Shown: piece after piece, positions 62,601 through 64,000 of the stretch
How the letters are laid out: the number at the start of each line of letters is the position of its first letter
Position numbering within the stretch: position 1 is the first letter of the stretch
DNA from: JAKACA01 sp963735115
Lineage (GTDB): Bacteria; Actinomycetota; Acidimicrobiia; Acidimicrobiales; Bog-793
Direction of reading: 5' to 3'
DNA: 64,000 nucleotides
NCBI GenBank assembly: GCA_963735115.1
Contig: CAVTJR010000001.1
Span: 186,001-250,000 of the forward strand
Notes under the pieces: model-generated
What the model saw: the letters and a program-made list of their open reading frames with translations, nothing else
What the model was told of the DNA's origin: nothing
Databases searched by the model: none
Made by a program: the position numbers and the translations under genes

Positions 62601-64000
62601 TCATCACGATCACGGGTCAAGGCTTCGACCCGCTGACCTTTGACTGGGCGAACTTCGGCGACCCGAGCCAGGAAACCTCACAGGACTTCTGCGGCGAACC
62701 GACCTGCTCATACCTCTCGGGAACGGAGATTCAGATCCTTGCCCCTTCCGATCTCAGCTCGCAGGGGCAACCGTCAGTCGAACCGGAGACCATTCCCTTC
62801 AGCGTCGACACCATCGCCGGGGAGTCGGCCGAGTCGCCCGTCGTCTATGCGGGCGTCCCGATCGTGTCGAGCGTCGTGAACGACACCACCTCGAGGACGC
62901 TGTTCGGCTACTCCGGTGCGCCCGACACGGGAGGCACGCCCATCTCGATCACTGGCGCGGGCTTCGAGCAGGTCTTCGGCCCGATCGGGTTCGAGGACGC
63001 CGACTCCCCCTACTCGCTCGGCACGCAGTACAACTACACGATCGGGAGCGACACCACCTTCAGCACCGAGACGGTCTCGCAGAACCCGGCCGTGACGGTC
63101 CTCGAGCTGTGTACCTCCAGCGGGTGCGCCTTCGACGAGCCGGGCGGCCTCTTCATCGTGTATCCGCCGGGCAACCCGAAGATCGAGTCGCTCTCACCCG
63201 CGCGCGGCCCCGCCCACGGCGGGACGACCGTCGACATCACCGGTGAGAACCTCGGATGCTTGGTGAGCGTGTCGTTCGGCAAGGTCGTTGCTGACACCTT
63301 TGGGAACAAGGTGGCGATCCTCGACTGCGGCAGCACGGACGCGGGCGTCGTCGTCACGCCGCCCGGCAGGGCCGGCACAACAGTCAAGGTCACGGTCACG
63401 ACGGCGGAGAGTGTCCTCACGGGCGGCACCGGCACAGGTGCGAACTTCGCCTACAAGCCGAGCGCCCCGAGCGCCCCAGCGCTGTTGACAGCGACCCCAG
63501 GTGCCGGTTCGGTGCTGGTGACGTGGAAGGCGCCGCAGAGCGACGGCGGCTCCCCGGTGACGGGATACCGCCTCCGGCTGACCTCCCCGGGCCTGCCCAG
63601 CGTCTCGCTCTCGACCGCCGCTTCCGTGAGGCATGCCAAGTTCACCACGCTGCAGGCAGGCGCGCAGTGGACCGTGCACGTGGCTGCCAAGTCGTCCAGG
63701 GGCATCGGAGTTGGCGCCTCCACGACGGTCTTGACGACGCTCGGAGACGACGGCTACCTCGTCATGACGTCAGGTGGCGGCGTCCGCGGCTTCGGGGATG
63801 CCTGGTCTCGCGGCGGCATCGCGGGCGAGGGACTCACTCCCGCCGGCATCGCCGCCACTCCGAACGCACTCGGCTACTGGATCGTTGCGACGACCGGCGC
63901 CGTAACGCCGTTCGGGAACGCCAAGTACTACGGGGGTGAGTCCACGGACAGCGTCGTCGGAATGGCGGCGAACCCGACGGGCACGGGCTACTGGATCGTC
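59645..64000 (+). CDS. Very large secreted sedolisin (S53) with IPT, FN3 and GYW repeats, partial at 3' end
   Basis: Read from GTG 59645 (AAGGAGG site) through the window end with no stop, 1452 codons. A signal peptide follows an Arg-rich start (hydrophobic core about residues 30-46, cut near APASA). Pro-domain about 90-230; peptidase about 265-705 with Glu350 and Asp354 (GEAILDVED), oxyanion Asp437 (EGDTGS), Ser603 (GGTSSATP) and calcium site FNDVTSGNN. Then several IPT/TIG domains (about 710-1265; e.g. SPSTLGPAGGSVTITGSGFG), a fibronectin III domain (about 1270-1360), and the start of a beta-propeller-like tail of GYWIV...GAVTPFGNA repeats, characteristic of Acidimicrobiia cell-surface proteins. 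Probably an acid-active, surface-attached protease. Confidence 0.92.
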   Translation, partial: MSKPRLVHRSAATRARSDGSRWTQWRRGRRLVVAAAGLLAVAPFLAAAPASAAASGGVGHGLRPTLVTIASAPRIPDGDTALGAVKSSTTETGAVVLSPRDSSGLTQLIAAVTNKRSPLYHQYLAPGAFAQRFGPTGATLAAVKSELKADGLQVTGVASDGLLVSFRGSAARVGSAFHTSFASYRLANGTIGQATTSAVRVSSTIARSVVAVVGLDDLVQAQPAGLARRPLTDPPKFASAKTVKFTHPAGSPTACVEATEAAEAFGGLTDDDIANSYGAFGEYAAGDLGAGQSIAVYELEPVLASDIDTFDSCYFGYLGSTALGAIEARLTIGGPYNVDGGEPTGQGSGEAILDVEDVSAIAPGANIDVYEAPNNTFGGLDEYSAIINNDTAKVVTSSWGLCEQAIQLAEPGLQQAENLLFEQAAAQGQSIFSAEGDTGSDSCNEFREIEPPAGQNPLSVLDPAGQPYVVSVGGTTIDDATQPPSEHVWNDGAEWGAGGGGISMSWASPTWQIDSKVPGIVAPGSSDYTNANDVENAAGFPTGFCDATAAGGDPGGVDPGGTVPCRLTPDVSAQADEFTGAVTVYSTEFGGPFDGWATIGGTSSATPIWAALLALVNASATCTTNFGTAGVGFVSPQLYAVASNPTTYADSFNDVTSGNNDIYGLDNGLVFPATAGYDLASGLGSPDLIGPTDTNDGLAFNLCSDAKAGSGPTVSGLSPSTLGPAGGSVTITGSGFGSSGSPAISGVEVGSWQITSGIVVNSSTSLTATFPPASDLLPPNGPLSQDGTGPANVSVTSTAGLSSPLVPTETTMAYVDKTAGTTTPSVSWVSPDGVSEAAASPAPVAIYGSGFSSPATVTFGGVDATSVTVVSSFEIKATPPAFSGTSDCTTRSLLPAGETTTNDICQTEVQVKEGSLDSAESTILPPYEGVTLNPTAMAVPQLPTGCGCEENQQPTEFDYVPAPTITSISTSTADPSTLASEFGDSLITITGQGFDPLTFDWANFGDPSQETSQDFCGEPTCSYLSGTEIQILAPSDLSSQGQPSVEPETIPFSVDTIAGESAESPVVYAGVPIVSSVVNDTTSRTLFGYSGAPDTGGTPISITGAGFEQVFGPIGFEDADSPYSLGTQYNYTIGSDTTFSTETVSQNPAVTVLELCTSSGCAFDEPGGLFIVYPPGNPKIESLSPARGPAHGGTTVDITGENLGCLVSVSFGKVVADTFGNKVAILDCGSTDAGVVVTPPGRAGTTVKVTVTTAESVLTGGTGTGANFAYKPSAPSAPALLTATPGAGSVLVTWKAPQSDGGSPVTGYRLRLTSPGLPSVSLSTAASVRHAKFTTLQAGAQWTVHVAAKSSRGIGVGASTTVLTTLGDDGYLVMTSGGGVRGFGDAWSRGGIAGEGLTPAGIAATPNALGYWIVATTGAVTPFGNAKYYGGESTDSVVGMAANPTGTGYWIV

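Overview
The window is high-GC DNA with dense gene packing and many ATGA/GTGA stop-start overlaps. It most likely comes from an actinobacterium of the class Acidimicrobiia. This rests on the large secreted sedolisin (S53) proteases at both ends, one carrying IPT/TIG domains and a tail with GYW-type repeats typical of that class, on the DUF222-HNH gene, and on an apparently leaderless promoter style (TANNNT seven bases before ATG). The taxonomic call is inference; there is no rRNA marker. I saw no tRNA, rRNA, CRISPR array, prophage or insertion sequence.

Layout. 1-1107: 3' end of a sedolisin. 1359-5790 (minus): DUF222-HNH gene, an 11-bp minisatellite, then an MFS permease translationally coupled to a type II NADH dehydrogenase. 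6020-24622 (plus): one long, tightly overlapping cluster, which is the centrepiece of the window. It encodes a LacI-type regulator, a family-5 (Dpp/Opp) ABC importer with fused ATPases, an N,N-dimethylformamidase-like protein, three Gfo/Idh/MocA oxidoreductases, an IolE-like isomerase, IolC, a Cgl0159-type aldolase, IolB, IolD and a formaldehyde-activating-enzyme (Fae) homologue. Together these make an inositol-type degradation route with its own importer, plus two one-carbon/amide genes that normally have no place there.

24645-29854 (minus): hydrolase plus AlaX, a quinone-oxidoreductase-like MDR protein, an NlpC/P60 endopeptidase and a site-2-type metalloprotease with CBS domains. 30057-34291 (plus): 5-oxoprolinase PxpA and PxpBC, an RmlC-like cupin, DUF2237 and a SAM hydroxide adenosyltransferase. 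34326-39375: secreted hypothetical protein, GH44 glucanase, 15-bp repeat array, ParB-like small protein and a UvrD-like helicase with an apparently leaderless promoter. 39404-45168 (minus): MsrB, Gnd-Pgi, and a membrane protein-histidine kinase-response regulator set. 45314-50900: CysE-like transferase, DUF1003-like protein, a second (frameshifted) helicase with HRDC, and a PAS/GGDEF-like protein. 51304-57396: AmtB, patatin, SnoaL-Mop fusion, two PPOX-fold proteins, PsiE, SnoaL-like protein and a divergent XRE/MmyB regulator. 57479-64000: a frameshifted GGDEF-EAL protein and a very large sedolisin running off the window.

Four genes carry single-base frameshifts with intact coding sequence on both sides (IolE-like, Cgl0159-like, helicase, GGDEF-EAL). 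Two of them occur at the identical 7-mer GATTCTG. Base-level sequence error is the first explanation to test; recent gene decay or recoding is the alternative.
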